A stretch of DNA of 64,000 nucleotides, taken from positions 186,001-250,000 of the forward strand of contig JAEWTW010000026.1 of NCBI GenBank assembly GCA_023397655.1, written 5' to 3'. This document shows positions 44,806-53,631 of the stretch, in pieces (the first letter of the stretch is position 1; each line of letters starts with the position of its first letter). Both the position numbers and the translations under genes were made by a program. The notes beneath the pieces were generated by a model. That model had not been told where the DNA came from. It saw only the letters and a list, made by a program, of their open reading frames with translations, and searched no databases. The DNA comes from Bacillota bacterium (GTDB lineage Bacteria; Bacillota; Clostridia; Christensenellales; SZUA-584).

Positions 44806-45620
44806 CTCTCCTCTTTTTTGTTGATTACTGGTTTATTTGCTTCGATAATAAACGATGCGACATAGTCTTCGACGTTTTTACCAAACCCCCATGATTTTAT
44901 AATCTCTCTGCTATTTTCTTTTGGGGTTAACTGAATGTCACTGAATCCAGCGTTTTGAAGCATTATTCTAACGTCTTCGACATATTCAGCGCCACCAATG
45001 CAGCCTGAAACCAATTGTAAATCTTCTCGTGTCTGTTCAGGGAGCTTTTCTGTTGCGACAACGTCCGATACGGACAGTCTTCCGCCCTGTCTCAGAACTC
45101 TGAATGTTTCTTTAAAAACTTGCTCTTTATCTAAAGATAAGTTAATCACACAGTTAGAAATAATAACATCGATTGATTCGTCGGCAACGGGCAAATGTTC
45201 AATTTCTCCTAATCTGAAATCTACTCGTGTATATCCACCATTATCGGCATTTTTTCTTGCGAGTGCGATCATATCAGGGGTCATATCAACGCCGATTACA
45301 TAGCCTGATGCTCCAACCCGGCGGCTGGCAAGGAAACAATCAAAGCCACCGCCGCATCCAAGGTCAAGTACACTTTCTCCTTCTTTTAATTCAGCAATTG
45401 CTATAGGATTGCCGCATCCCAACCCCATATTGGCGTCTTTGGGCATATTTTTAAGATCCGCTTCCGTATATCCCAATTTCTTAGCCGAATCCTTAATATC
45501 AACTGGAACGCCGCTGCAACAGCACCCTCCTGCGCAGCATCCCCCGGTCGAACCGCTCTTAGCCACTTCCGCATAGTTTTTTCGGATAGCGTTTCGTATA
45601 TCTTCTCTATTTTTTTTCAT
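44802..45620 (-). CDS. arsM: Arsenite methyltransferase ArsM
   Basis: The 272-residue enzyme should transfer methyl groups from SAM to arsenite in the cytoplasm. It has the CCAGGCCCSG cysteine cluster near residue 28, the MGLGCGNP motif near 66 and the SAM-binding VLDLGCGGGFDCFLA. The expected catalytic cysteines follow (VSGCIGGA near residue 206; SNCVINLS near 160). AAAGGAGG precedes the ATG. It lies 82 bp downstream of the sigma factor gene and overlaps the DUF2703 gene. Confidence 0.93.
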   Translation of the reverse strand: MKKNREDIRNAIRKNYAEVAKSGSTGGCCAGGCCCSGVPVDIKDSAKKLGYTEADLKNMPKDANMGLGCGNPIAIAELKEGESVLDLGCGGGFDCFLASRRVGASGYVIGVDMTPDMIALARKNADNGGYTRVDFRLGEIEHLPVADESIDVIISNCVINLSLDKEQVFKETFRVLRQGGRLSVSDVVATEKLPEQTREDLQLVSGCIGGAEYVEDVRIMLQNAGFSDIQLTPKENSREIIKSWGFGKNVEDYVASFIIEANKPVINKKEER

Positions 45621-45702
45621 AAGCTACCTCCTTTCAAAAAAAATACGTCTATTTGTAAAGACGTACTTAGTTGAAAAAGGACGCATTTATTCTTCAACAT
45701 TC

Positions 45703-46278
45703 TCAACAAAATTGGCAGTTTGAGCTTCTTTTTTTGTAATTAATTATATTCCCCAGACCATCAAACTCCAAACTGCAACACCCAAGTACCATTTCCTTAA
45801 GAATATCCCTTGCACGCTGCACCCGTGACTTTGCCCCGGACACGGAAATACCCACCATTTCACTGTATTCCTTCTGGGTATGGTTTTCAAAAATGGTTAT
45901 TTGAATTGCTTGCTTATATATTTCAGGAAGCTTATCAACCATATTTTTTAAGCAATAAGCTATTTCTTTGTTAAAAGTCAAATCTTCATCCAGAACAAGC
46001 GGCAGTTCTTCCGGAATGCTTTCTAAATCTAAGCTCTTATGATTTCTCCGATAATAGTCTATTATCGCGTTTCGAGTGACCCTGTAAATCCAGGCATGGA
46101 CCTTTTGATCGTCCATTAATTTGTCTATGTTACTTATGAGTTTCAAAAAAACATCCTGAAGAATATCTTCAATGTCCTCTTCATTTGACACACGATTCCT
46201 GATGAAATTTTTGAGCGGTGCTTTTGATTCTTCCCAATAGTCAATCAGACAAATCGACACTTCTATCACCCGTTTCAA
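45703..46278 (-). CDS. ECF-type RNA polymerase sigma factor (SigZ-like)
   Basis: The 191-residue protein has sigma region 2 (DIEDILQDVFLKLISNIDKL, residues ~35-54) and region 4 (EYSEMVGISVSGAKSRVQRA, ~138-157). It ends in a cysteine-containing tail (CQFC; also GCCS near 167). The two cysteine groups could sense metalloid or redox state, as in some SigZ-like factors. The first start is a TTG at 46278 with a poor binding site, so the true start may be slightly downstream. No anti-sigma gene is adjacent. Confidence 0.85.
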   Translation of the reverse strand: MKRVIEVSICLIDYWEESKAPLKNFIRNRVSNEEDIEDILQDVFLKLISNIDKLMDDQKVHAWIYRVTRNAIIDYYRRNHKSLDLESIPEELPLVLDEDLTFNKEIAYCLKNMVDKLPEIYKQAIQITIFENHTQKEYSEMVGISVSGAKSRVQRARDILKEMVLGCCSLEFDGLGNIINYKKRSSNCQFC

Positions 46279-46409
46279 GACCCATTAAGTCTATTTTTTA
46301 ATATCAAGCTTAAACAATAACTACTATATGTTTATAAAATAGTAATCGAAAATAGGCCGAACATGCGAAAAATCATTTTGCGTCGTTAAAGCTTCCGCTT
46401 TCGCTTGCC

Positions 46410-46730
46410 TTAAAACGTGACAGTCTTATCTGCCCATTCTACCATTTTAACGCAATCGATCATCGTTGAAATAGGGCAAACATCTGACCCTTCCATTTTG
46501 CGGGACTTTAAACATGTACCGCAAGCAAGTATTTCTCCGCCTACTTCAATAAATGCTTTAAGTTGCCGCGCTACATCAAACTTTTCATGAGTAAGCGCCT
46601 CGCATTCAACGGCTTCACCCATTAGAAAAACCTTAACTTCATGGGCTTCGTTTTTCGCCGTTACAGCAAAACGAAATGCATTCCATGCCTTTTCAAATTC
46701 CCTTGTTTCAAGTATAATTCCAAGTTTCAT
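46410..46730 (-). CDS. DsrE-family protein
   Basis: Starting at MKLGIILETREFEKAWNAFR gives 106 residues; a longer frame lacks a binding site. The protein has a DsrE-like alpha/beta pattern (VKVFLMGEAVECEALT) and a C-terminal ACGTCLKSR motif where DsrE proteins carry the persulfide-binding cysteine. A role in sulfur transfer or redox sensing is likely. It follows hcp in the same direction. Confidence 0.82.
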   Translation of the reverse strand: MKLGIILETREFEKAWNAFRFAVTAKNEAHEVKVFLMGEAVECEALTHEKFDVARQLKAFIEVGGEILACGTCLKSRKMEGSDVCPISTMIDCVKMVEWADKTVTF

Positions 46731-46794
46731 GATGTATACATCCTTTTCCACTACTAACAACCATAGAGCTTTCAATCAATCACCAGATATGATA

Positions 46795-46834
46795 ACACCC
46801 ATGTGGGGCCGAGGATACAATCCCACATGGGTGT
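46795..46834. terminator. Strong 13-bp hairpin downstream of hcp
   Basis: ACACCCATGTGGG and its exact complement are separated by 14 bp, 14 bp beyond the hcp stop. There is no strong T-run on the minus strand. It is more likely an mRNA-stabilising or attenuating element between hcp and the DsrE gene. Confidence 0.55.
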
Positions 46835-46847
46835 GGTTGCGATATTT

Positions 46848-48476
46848 TTAAGCCATAAACAGTTCGATATCGTCCTCTACTGTTCCAATTCCTGAAATGC
46901 CAAACTTCTCAACAAGTACATTGGCGACATTAGGCGACAGAAATCCAGGCAGACTCGGTCCGAGATGGATGTTCTTTACGCCCAGATATAAAAGCGCCAG
47001 AAGAACGATTACGGCCTTTTGCTCATACCAGGCAATGTTGAAAGCGATAGGCAGCTTGTTAATGTCATCCAAGCCGAACACCTCTTTGAGCTTAAGCGCA
47101 ATAATCGCCAGGGAATAGGAGTCATTGCACTGTCCGGCGTCCAATACACGCGGTATACCGCCAATATCGCCCAACTCCAGCTTATTGTAACGATATTTGG
47201 CGCAGCCAGCTGTCAGGATAACCGTATCTTTCGGAAGCTTATTCGCAAAATCGGTGTAATAATCTCTTGACTTCATCCTGCCGTCACAGCCAGCCATGAC
47301 AAAGAATTTTTTAATAGCACCGGATTTGACTGCTTCGACAACCTTGTCGGCGAGCGCGATTACCTGATTATGTGCGAAGCCGCCTACGATGCTGCCCGTT
47401 TCAATCTCATCAGGCGCAGAGAGCGTTTTGGCAAGTACGATAATCTGAGAGAAGTCCTTTTTGCCGTCTGCGTCCGCCACAATGTGCGGGCATCCGGGAT
47501 AGCCCGATGAGTTTGTCGTGAAGATGCGGTTCCTGACCTCCTCACTTTTTGGCGGGACAATGCAATTGGTAGTAAACAGAATCGGCCCATGGAAGGATTC
47601 GAACTCGCTAACCTGCTTCCACCACGCATTGCCATAGTTACCCACAAAGTTGTCATACTTCTTGAACGCAGGATAATAATGCGCCGGAAGCATTTCGCTA
47701 TGGGTATAGACATCTACGCCAGTCCCCTTAGTTTGTTCCAGCAGTTGTTCCAAGTCGGTCAGATCGTGGCCTGATATCAGAATGGCCGGATTCTTACGAA
47801 CGCCGATATTCACCTCGGTGATTTCCGGATTACCGTATTTGGAGGTGTTGGCTTCATCTAAAAGGGCCATCGCCTTTACGCCATGTTCTCCGGTCTTCAA
47901 CGTCAACGCAACCAGATCATCGGCAGATAGCGTGTTATCCAGCGTCGCGGCCAGCGCCTCATAAATAAACGCATAAATCTCCAGGTTCTCCTTGCCAAGG
48001 TTTAGTGCATGCTCAGCATAAGCCGCCATACCCTTCAAACCATATGTAATCATCTCGCGCAGAGAACGGGCATCTTCGTTTTCGGAAGACAATACACCAA
48101 TACCTGCTGCCTTTAAAAGCATGACTTCTCTGGTATCCACATTAAAGCTCGCGGCATCGTGCAGATCACTTGCGGTCACGGTTTTCTTCAGTCCATTTCT
48201 TAGAGAAAGAACCTTTTTTATCTGCGCTTCGATTGCTGCATCGTCAAAGTTGGCGTTGGTTATAGTCATGAATAAACTATTCAACACCTGATGATTGGCA
48301 TCATGCAGATTGGCGATATCAAGCTTGCCTTTCACCACTATTTCTGATACACCTTTTAGTGTGTAGATCAGTAAATCCTGCAATTTGGCAACTTCTTCGG
48401 TCTTTCCGCACACTCCGCGGACTTCACAGCCGGTTCCTCTGGCCGTTTCCTGACATTGATAACAAAACATGCTCAT
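46848..48476 (-). CDS. hcp: Hybrid cluster protein (hydroxylamine reductase)
   Basis: The 542-residue protein has the N-terminal cluster motif CYQCQETARGTGCEVRGVCG (residues 5-24) and the hybrid-cluster ligands spread over HDLTDL, CIVPP, PGCPHIV and AGCAKYRYN. The length matches class III Hcp of anaerobes. It reduces hydroxylamine or nitric oxide and protects against nitrosative stress. It lies 21 bp after the rubredoxin gene and probably shares a transcript with cupin, hemerythrin and rubredoxin. Confidence 0.96.
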   Translation of the reverse strand: MSMFCYQCQETARGTGCEVRGVCGKTEEVAKLQDLLIYTLKGVSEIVVKGKLDIANLHDANHQVLNSLFMTITNANFDDAAIEAQIKKVLSLRNGLKKTVTASDLHDAASFNVDTREVMLLKAAGIGVLSSENEDARSLREMITYGLKGMAAYAEHALNLGKENLEIYAFIYEALAATLDNTLSADDLVALTLKTGEHGVKAMALLDEANTSKYGNPEITEVNIGVRKNPAILISGHDLTDLEQLLEQTKGTGVDVYTHSEMLPAHYYPAFKKYDNFVGNYGNAWWKQVSEFESFHGPILFTTNCIVPPKSEEVRNRIFTTNSSGYPGCPHIVADADGKKDFSQIIVLAKTLSAPDEIETGSIVGGFAHNQVIALADKVVEAVKSGAIKKFFVMAGCDGRMKSRDYYTDFANKLPKDTVILTAGCAKYRYNKLELGDIGGIPRVLDAGQCNDSYSLAIIALKLKEVFGLDDINKLPIAFNIAWYEQKAVIVLLALLYLGVKNIHLGPSLPGFLSPNVANVLVEKFGISGIGTVEDDIELFMA

Positions 48477-48497
48477 ATTAAATTTCCCCCAAAATAT

Positions 48498-48662
48498 TTA
48501 GTCTTTTATAAGTTCAAAATCATCTTTCCCCACAAAACAGACCGGGCAAACCCAATCGTCTGGAAGGTCTTCAAAGGATGTTCCGGGAGCAACTCCGCTG
48601 TCCGGATCACCTTGCTCAGGATCATAAATGTAACCGCAGGGGATGCATCTGTATTTTTTCAT
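48498..48662 (-). CDS. Rubredoxin
   Basis: The 54-residue protein MKKYRCIPCGYIYDPEQGD... has the two rubredoxin knuckles CIPCGYIY (residues 6-13) and CPVCFVGKDDF (39-49), with the conserved GVAPGTSFEDLPDDWVC between them. It binds one iron with four cysteines and carries single electrons. It lies directly upstream of hcp and is the likely electron donor. One deviation is Phe-Val in place of the usual Gly-Ala after the last knuckle (CPVCFVGK versus CPVCGAGK). Confidence 0.93.
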   Translation of the reverse strand: MKKYRCIPCGYIYDPEQGDPDSGVAPGTSFEDLPDDWVCPVCFVGKDDFELIKD

Positions 48663-48702
48663 TTATTATTTTTCTCCATTCTCATACACTTTTTATAAAC
48701 TC

Positions 48703-49245
48703 TTATTCTACGCCAAAAGCCTCTGCCCACGTATCAATCATAGCATGTAATTTTTCGTGGATACCGTGTCCCATGACATTCTCTTCATATTGCTCGAATT
48801 TTTCGAACAGAATATCTTGTTCGTTTTCGTCAATCACATTATCCGCCATTTGGAAAAGTACATTGCCTTCTTTTTCAATATGGCTACGCAACAGGTCGCG
48901 GTATTGCACGGCGGCGTTATTGAATCCGTTAATATCCTTTTCATCAAGACAGCGGCTCATTTGTGCTATGTAGCTTCTCCCCTGAGCATGTTCCTGTAGC
49001 ATTTGGCCGACGGGACCACCCTCATTAGGAATTCCTTTCTGAACAAGCTCTTTGAATAAATAATTCTCTTCTTTGCCGTGGTGGCATTTATCTACAAATG
49101 TTTTTAAGAAATAGATCACCTCGTCATAATAACGAAGCAGAGATTCAGATTCGCTGCTATCCGATAGCATCATTTGATCGAGTATTTGTAACACATAAAG
49201 GATAGCATCATGTTCCTTTCGCAGATCTTGCGTTGCCTTACCCAC
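48703..49245 (-). CDS. Hemerythrin-domain protein
   Basis: Translation probably starts at the GTG at 49245, which has AGGAGG upstream, giving about 180 residues beginning (M)GKATQDLRKEHDAIL. Iron-ligand patterns are visible: LRKEHD, DKCHHGKEENYLF, LQEHAQGR and HIEKEGNVLF. The di-iron site may bind oxygen or nitric oxide. The gene lies between the cupin gene and rubredoxin-hcp, fitting a stress-response operon. Confidence 0.92.
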   Translation of the reverse strand: MGKATQDLRKEHDAILYVLQILDQMMLSDSSESESLLRYYDEVIYFLKTFVDKCHHGKEENYLFKELVQKGIPNEGGPVGQMLQEHAQGRSYIAQMSRCLDEKDINGFNNAAVQYRDLLRSHIEKEGNVLFQMADNVIDENEQDILFEKFEQYEENVMGHGIHEKLHAMIDTWAEAFGVE

Positions 49246-49300
49246 TTTAATCCTCCTTATATCATCAAACATTACGACACCATTTTATAAAATCTATTTT

Positions 49301-49615
49301 TTAGCTTTTCGGAGCAGGCGCCTTTATGACAATCAACTCCAATGTCTCATCATGCAGATTCTTGACATCCATTTTAGTTTGAAACGGGATTTTCAGAAGA
49401 GTCCCGGCCTCGTATTCATGGATTTCCTGTTCATCAAGGCCGATGGAGAGCTTCCCGCGAACAACGGTCATATACACGTTCGAATTGGAGTGGTGTTCCG
49501 GTAGACCCTCGTCTTTATTAAACACCATGTGTAGATAATGAATATTTTCATCGAATATGACTTTTTCGATGGCTTTTTTATTGCCAAAAGAGAGTTTGAA
49601 TATCTGCTCAACCAT
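49301..49615 (-). CDS. Small cupin-domain protein
   Basis: The 104-residue protein has a single cupin barrel: EHHSNSNVYMTVVRGKLSI (residues ~40-58) with metal-type histidines, then YEAGTLLKIPF. It heads the hemerythrin-rubredoxin-hcp run. A promoter with an Fnr-type palindrome lies about 50-90 bp upstream. Its function is unknown. Confidence 0.88.
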   Translation of the reverse strand: MVEQIFKLSFGNKKAIEKVIFDENIHYLHMVFNKDEGLPEHHSNSNVYMTVVRGKLSIGLDEQEIHEYEAGTLLKIPFQTKMDVKNLHDETLELIVIKAPAPKS

Positions 49616-49666
49616 ATTGAAATACCTCCTAAATATTTTATCACATCTTAAAAATTGTGTAGATTT

Positions 49667-49708
49667 ATTATACCAACAGCGCCATGATTTTTATGTTGCA
49701 ATTGCAAC
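49667..49708 (-). promoter_or_regulatory. Activator-type promoter of the cupin-hcp operon with Crp/Fnr-like palindrome
   Basis: A TATAAT -10 box (49667-49672, minus strand) lacks a -35 box at the usual distance. Instead a perfect 14-bp palindrome GTTGCAATTGCAAC is centred at about 49701.5. For a start near 49660 this is about -41.5, the position used by class II Crp/Fnr activators. The Crp/Fnr-type gene at 53695 is the nearest candidate regulator, and hcp is a known target of such regulators in anaerobes. Confidence 0.6.
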
Positions 49709-49734
49709 GTGTAAGGCGATCCCGCTTCTATTAC

Positions 49735-50124
49735 TTACAATAAAGACACTGGCAGCAGCTTGCTATAAATGGCTTTACTCTGTATATTCTCAATATATTC
49801 TTTTAAAGCAACGGCATTGTTATGTGTCTCATCCTTTGCAGCGTACACAAACGTGACCGTGTGCCCTGTCTGTTTCTCCATAATGGCGTGAACCAATACT
49901 TCCTTGGTTTGTAATTCTTCAAAATAGAGCCGTTTAAATTCAGGCCATTTCGATTCGTCGTGCGAAAACCACTTACGCAATAGGTTGCTGGGCGCAACTT
50001 CTTTGACCCATTCATCAATCTTGCCTTTGGCCTTGCTGACTCCCCGGGGCCAAAGACGGTCCACCAGCATCCTGTAACCATCACTCTCTTCGTAGATATC
50101 GTACACCCGTTTCAACTTGATCAT
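49735..50124 (-). CDS. DUF488 family protein
   Basis: The 129-residue protein has the DUF488/YeaO features RVYDIYEESDGYRMLVDRLW at the N-terminus and VTFVYAAKDETHNNAVALK at the C-terminus. The biochemical role of the family is unclear. It is a separate small gene with a moderate binding site. Confidence 0.9.
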   Translation of the reverse strand: MIKLKRVYDIYEESDGYRMLVDRLWPRGVSKAKGKIDEWVKEVAPSNLLRKWFSHDESKWPEFKRLYFEELQTKEVLVHAIMEKQTGHTVTFVYAAKDETHNNAVALKEYIENIQSKAIYSKLLPVSLL

Positions 50125-50265
50125 CTTCTAGCCTCCGCAGCCCCTTCGTATGCAAGCAGCAAATCAACTAAATGCTTGTTCCATTTTATCAGCTTCTCAA
50201 GCAAAATAGAATGACCCGTTCCAGTATATTCCATTTCCTCACGTTTCCTCTTGACTCATATTGAA

Positions 50266-50436
50266 TTACTTTTGTTTCGCATTATTTTGTCTCTTCTTAT
50301 CTAGTATTCGTTTACGCATACAATATGGCTCGTATTTTTTAAAGGCTGTATGATAGGCAATGCATTCTTCGCATTTACCAAATCGTTCGCAATCTTTTTT
50401 TTTGCAGGTGCAATTGTCTAATCCGTTTTTTAACAT
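50266..50436 (-). CDS. Small cysteine-rich protein
   Basis: Starting at MLKNGLDNCTCKKKDCERFG gives 56 residues with six cysteines (CTC, C, CEEC, C), a likely small zinc- or iron-sulfur-binding protein, and a lysine/arginine-rich C-terminus. A longer frame to 50520 would overlap the HD-domain gene, so the shorter one is preferred. It may be cotranscribed with that gene. Confidence 0.6.
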   Translation of the reverse strand: MLKNGLDNCTCKKKDCERFGKCEECIAYHTAFKKYEPYCMRKRILDKKRQNNAKQK

Positions 50437-50482
50437 TACTTGCGAGCCGCCCAATGAAATATTTTGCTTGAATGTATATATA

Positions 50483-51076
50483 TTATCTTTGCAAAAACCC
50501 TTTCTGGATGGAATCCTCAATCATTGCTTTGGCATACTCCCAAAGCAATGGTGCGTTCTCCTCTAATAGCTCATTTCGTTTCAGCACTTTCGCGCTCGCG
50601 ATTCCTGGTTTTTGCCACGTATGCCCGCTTGTGTTATAGTTTAATATTAAAGGCTGAAACCTATCTATGCCTGCAGCAAATCTGGATTCCGGCGTATTTA
50701 ATTGCTCAAACTCGTTCCATAAATCCAAAATTTCTTTAGCCTGGTCTGATGGCAGGAGAGAGAATAATTTTTGGGCAGCCTTTTGTTCCCGTTCTTCTTT
50801 ATCCTCATAACCTTTTTCGTCATAACAAAATGTATCTCCAGCGTCAATCTCCACTAGATCATGGATAAGAACCATTTTTACCACTTTTAAGATATCTATG
50901 TTCTTATCTGTTGAATACTCAGAAAAAAGAATTGCCATCATTGCCAAGTGCCAGGAGTGCTCCGCATCATTCTCGTTTCTTTCTGTCCCGATAACAATAT
51001 TCTGTCTAAATATTTGTTTCAATTTATCGATTTCTTTTATAAATTGAATTTGTTGCTCTAGCCTAGCGTTTACCAT
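50483..51076 (-). CDS. HD-domain phosphohydrolase (YfbR/HDDC2-like)
   Basis: The 197-residue protein has the HD metal motif: ENDAEHSWHLAMMA near residue 38, VLIHDLVEIDAGD near 72, and a later D in GIDRFQP. These match 5'-deoxynucleotidases of the YfbR/HDDC2 type. It should dephosphorylate deoxynucleoside monophosphates. Unrelated in function to its neighbours as far as can be seen. Confidence 0.88.
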   Translation of the reverse strand: MVNARLEQQIQFIKEIDKLKQIFRQNIVIGTERNENDAEHSWHLAMMAILFSEYSTDKNIDILKVVKMVLIHDLVEIDAGDTFCYDEKGYEDKEEREQKAAQKLFSLLPSDQAKEILDLWNEFEQLNTPESRFAAGIDRFQPLILNYNTSGHTWQKPGIASAKVLKRNELLEENAPLLWEYAKAMIEDSIQKGFLQR

Positions 51077-51120
51077 TTATCATGCTCCTTTTCTTATATT
51101 AAATTGCTTTAGAGGAGCCA

Positions 51121-51660
51121 TTAAAGTAAAGCTTTTAATGATTCATAGGTTTGATTGTATTTTTCGTGTATCATCTTTCTGTCAAATTCCCAAAATTCAT
51201 TCAGCATTTTTTCTTGTTCATCGGCGCTGAAATATTTTTCTGTCTCGGGAAAAAATACATTATCTTCTTTTTTAATATGCACTGGGTAGAACTGGGTTAA
51301 AAAGAATAGCTTTTCATAAATGACCTTAGCCTTTGAAGTGTCGCCGTTTTCGTATTGTTTGTTGGCCAAATAAAGATCCCCAACCGCTTTTCGCGCTTCA
51401 ATATGCTCACGGATGAGTTCTTCCATCATGCTCTGGTCTGCTTCTATTAAATCCTTATCCATTAATACCTTAAAAAGAATATCTTCTTCTTTTCCATGAT
51501 GTGTCCGATCTGCGTAAGTCTTAATAAAATCTATAATAATACTAATTAAAGATGAGTTCGCCTTGTTCCCGTTTTTAATATTATCCAATTCTTTAGTTGC
51601 TAAATTCAGCATTTTTTCAATAAGCCTGTGCTCTATCATCAATGGCCCTCTTGGTTTCAT
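51121..51660 (-). CDS. Hemerythrin-domain protein (second copy)
   Basis: The product starts MKPRGPLMIEHRLIEKML (179 residues) with GGAGGGG well placed; an upstream TTG at 51675 is less likely. Iron-ligand patterns IEHRLIE, DRTHHGKEEDILF, IREHIEAR and HIKKEDNVFF are present. It is a diverged relative of the protein at 48703. It follows the ferredoxin/permease operon across a strong inverted repeat. Confidence 0.9.
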   Translation of the reverse strand: MKPRGPLMIEHRLIEKMLNLATKELDNIKNGNKANSSLISIIIDFIKTYADRTHHGKEEDILFKVLMDKDLIEADQSMMEELIREHIEARKAVGDLYLANKQYENGDTSKAKVIYEKLFFLTQFYPVHIKKEDNVFFPETEKYFSADEQEKMLNEFWEFDRKMIHEKYNQTYESLKALL

Positions 51661-51677
51661 ATCGAACCCCTCCAATA

Positions 51678-51711
51678 TTTTGGTGTTGTTATATCAATAA
51701 TAACACCAAAA
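51678..51711. promoter_or_regulatory. Long inverted repeat before hemerythrin gene
   Basis: TTTTGGTGTTGTTAT and ATAATAACACCAAAA form a 15-bp inverted repeat (14 matching) around a 4-nt loop. It is placed 18 bp from the hemerythrin start and 44 bp beyond the ferredoxin gene end. It could be a terminator for the upstream operon or an operator. Confidence 0.55.
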
Positions 51712-51754
51712 CCCCACTTAGTAAATCACTAGGCAAGACTTGGGCAGACGCTTA

Positions 51755-52381
51755 TTACCGTTTACCGTATACGATTGCCGATTTTGGGCAGACGGCCGCG
51801 CAATCAGTACATTGAAGACATATCCTCTGGCTGATCGATGCCTTTTTATCTTCGTTCCTTACCACAATTGCCTCAGACGGGCAGGCTTTCTCGCACAACT
51901 TGCAACCGATACAGGAATCTCTGTCTACCTTTTTTGTGAACAATGCAAACCGTCCGAAGGTTCTTTGCAATGTGCCAAACGGGCAAATCAAATTGTGGAA
52001 TACTGAAGGCTTATATCTTAATGTCACTAAAATAGCTACGGCCAGCCAGATGGGCAGTATGGGCAAATTGATATGCAGCAGCTTTTGGGATAAAAGCATC
52101 GCTGCAGCACTGACAATCAGGAGTATCCACGCAAACACTCCATTTTTTAACCACTTGGGTTTGTTATTAGTTTGAAGCTTTAGCTTCTTTGAGAGCCATT
52201 CCGCAGGAATCATCAGCGTGTGCATCGGGCAGACATATCCGCAATACACCCTGCCGAAGAATAATGCCGCTATCAGGCTCACCGCAAACAGCGCAAGCCA
52301 CAGCAACATATTGCCTGTAGCAATAAGAAATATGAATAACCCCAAAAACAGCACCCTTATAATCGTAACAATCCATTTCAT
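51755..52381 (-). CDS. Membrane 4Fe-4S protein (NapH-like)
   Basis: The 208-residue protein has about four membrane helices, a cysteine pair in VYCGYVCPMH near residue 47 and another cysteine in NLICPFGTLQ near 132. A double ferredoxin follows (CIGCKLCEKACP and CLQCTDCAAVCP, residues ~158-200). This NapH/NosR-type arrangement carries electrons across or along the membrane. Its start overlaps the permease-ferredoxin stop (ATGA), so it is coupled to it. Confidence 0.88.
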   Translation of the reverse strand: MKWIVTIIRVLFLGLFIFLIATGNMLLWLALFAVSLIAALFFGRVYCGYVCPMHTLMIPAEWLSKKLKLQTNNKPKWLKNGVFAWILLIVSAAAMLLSQKLLHINLPILPIWLAVAILVTLRYKPSVFHNLICPFGTLQRTFGRFALFTKKVDRDSCIGCKLCEKACPSEAIVVRNEDKKASISQRICLQCTDCAAVCPKSAIVYGKR

Positions 52382-53121
52382 GATATTTCCCCCTTCATTG
52401 CTTTTTCAAAAATAATGGCTTTGGTTGGACATTTTTGAGCCGATTCCATCACAGCCTTAACTGCTTCTTTATTATCCGGTGAAGCCTTAACACATGCCTT
52501 GTTGTTTTTCATTTCGTAGTAATCTGGCAGTATTTCAGCGCATAAGCCACAGCCTATGCAGTATTCCTCCTTTACACTAAAAACGTCCGTTTGCTTGTTT
52601 AACGCAATACCAGGCATATCTTTCTTCTTCACAACAATCGCTGTTAAATACGCCATCACAAATATACAAATAACCGTAAGTATCCATCGAACAATCATGA
52701 AATCCACACCAAGGAACTTGGCTTCGTTAGCCAGCATTGGTACTTTTATAACCGCCCACGAACTTAAGATAATAACTATGTTTCTTACACTTGCACCTTT
52801 TGAAAGCAGCGATTTGCTGATTGGAAAGGCCGCATAAATAGGGCCGGCAGAAATACTTCCCAGGAGCAACGAAAGCAGATTGCCTTTAAACCCTGATTTT
52901 TCACCAAAGTCCCGCATAATCAACTCTTTTGGCACCCATGCTTCAATCACCACAGTGAGAAGAAATATCACGGGAAGTACCTGCAGCATTTCAACGAGAT
53001 AGTAGACACTGTTGCCAACTGATTTCATGGCAGTTTGAGGAGCTGCCATGAAAAAGATTCCATATACCAGTGCAACAAGCACAAGCAGCTTGTTTTTCTT
53101 TAATATATTTAATGTTTTCAT
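52378..53121 (-). CDS. Half-size permease fused to a ferredoxin
   Basis: Residues ~1-165 are a membrane domain like half of a COG0701/UPF0718 permease (SAGPIYAAFPISKSLLSKGA). The C-terminal part is a small ferredoxin (YCIGCGLCAEILPDYYEMKN ... CPTKAI). This links transport to an iron-sulfur centre in one polypeptide. It overlaps the gene for the other permease half by 4 bp, so they likely form a heterodimer. The substrate is unknown. Confidence 0.82.
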   Translation of the reverse strand: MKTLNILKKNKLLVLVALVYGIFFMAAPQTAMKSVGNSVYYLVEMLQVLPVIFLLTVVIEAWVPKELIMRDFGEKSGFKGNLLSLLLGSISAGPIYAAFPISKSLLSKGASVRNIVIILSSWAVIKVPMLANEAKFLGVDFMIVRWILTVICIFVMAYLTAIVVKKKDMPGIALNKQTDVFSVKEEYCIGCGLCAEILPDYYEMKNNKACVKASPDNKEAVKAVMESAQKCPTKAIIFEKAMKGEIS

Positions 53122-53600
53122 AAAATTACCCCCATTACCAGAGCAATCACAACCGCAAAGCCGAAGCTCAAGATGTTTCTGGTTAGTGCGAATTTAGTAC
53201 CGAACTCTTTTCTTTCAAGCGGGAATGTGACAACCCCCACCATGGTCAATGTGGTGAGAAACGCAACAGCGGGTATTATGCTGGCACCCGCATCGACTAA
53301 AGAACCTACCAGCGGAAACGCTACAAATGCGGGAATTAACGTGATACTGCCCACTAAAGCGCCCACGATTGTTGATAAAAAGGTGTTCGCAGAGCCCAGC
53401 GCAGACTTTATGGTTTCTGGTGGTATCAATGTAAGCAATAGTCCAATTAAAAATATGATGGCGATGATTTCCCCAAGCATATTTCCCATCATGCTCTTAG
53501 ATTTTTTCATTGCCGCAAAGGTTTTCTTCTTATTTTTTATGATAGATGCCACTGTCAATCCAACCGCGATGATTAGAAATATAAGCGTAAATATGTCCAC
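53118..53600 (-). CDS. Half-size permease (COG0701-like)
   Basis: The 160-residue membrane protein starts at a GTG with GGGGAGG upstream. It contains GSITLIPAFVAFPLVGSLVDAGA, similar to the central motif of UPF0718 permeases. With the next gene it makes a split version of the usual ~320-residue permease. A palindrome-dependent promoter lies just upstream, divergent from the Crp/Fnr gene. Confidence 0.82.
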   Translation of the reverse strand: MDIFTLIFLIIAVGLTVASIIKNKKKTFAAMKKSKSMMGNMLGEIIAIIFLIGLLLTLIPPETIKSALGSANTFLSTIVGALVGSITLIPAFVAFPLVGSLVDAGASIIPAVAFLTTLTMVGVVTFPLERKEFGTKFALTRNILSFGFAVVIALVMGVIL

Positions 53601-53631
53601 AAAATTCCTCCCCTTACTTGAATATATCTAT

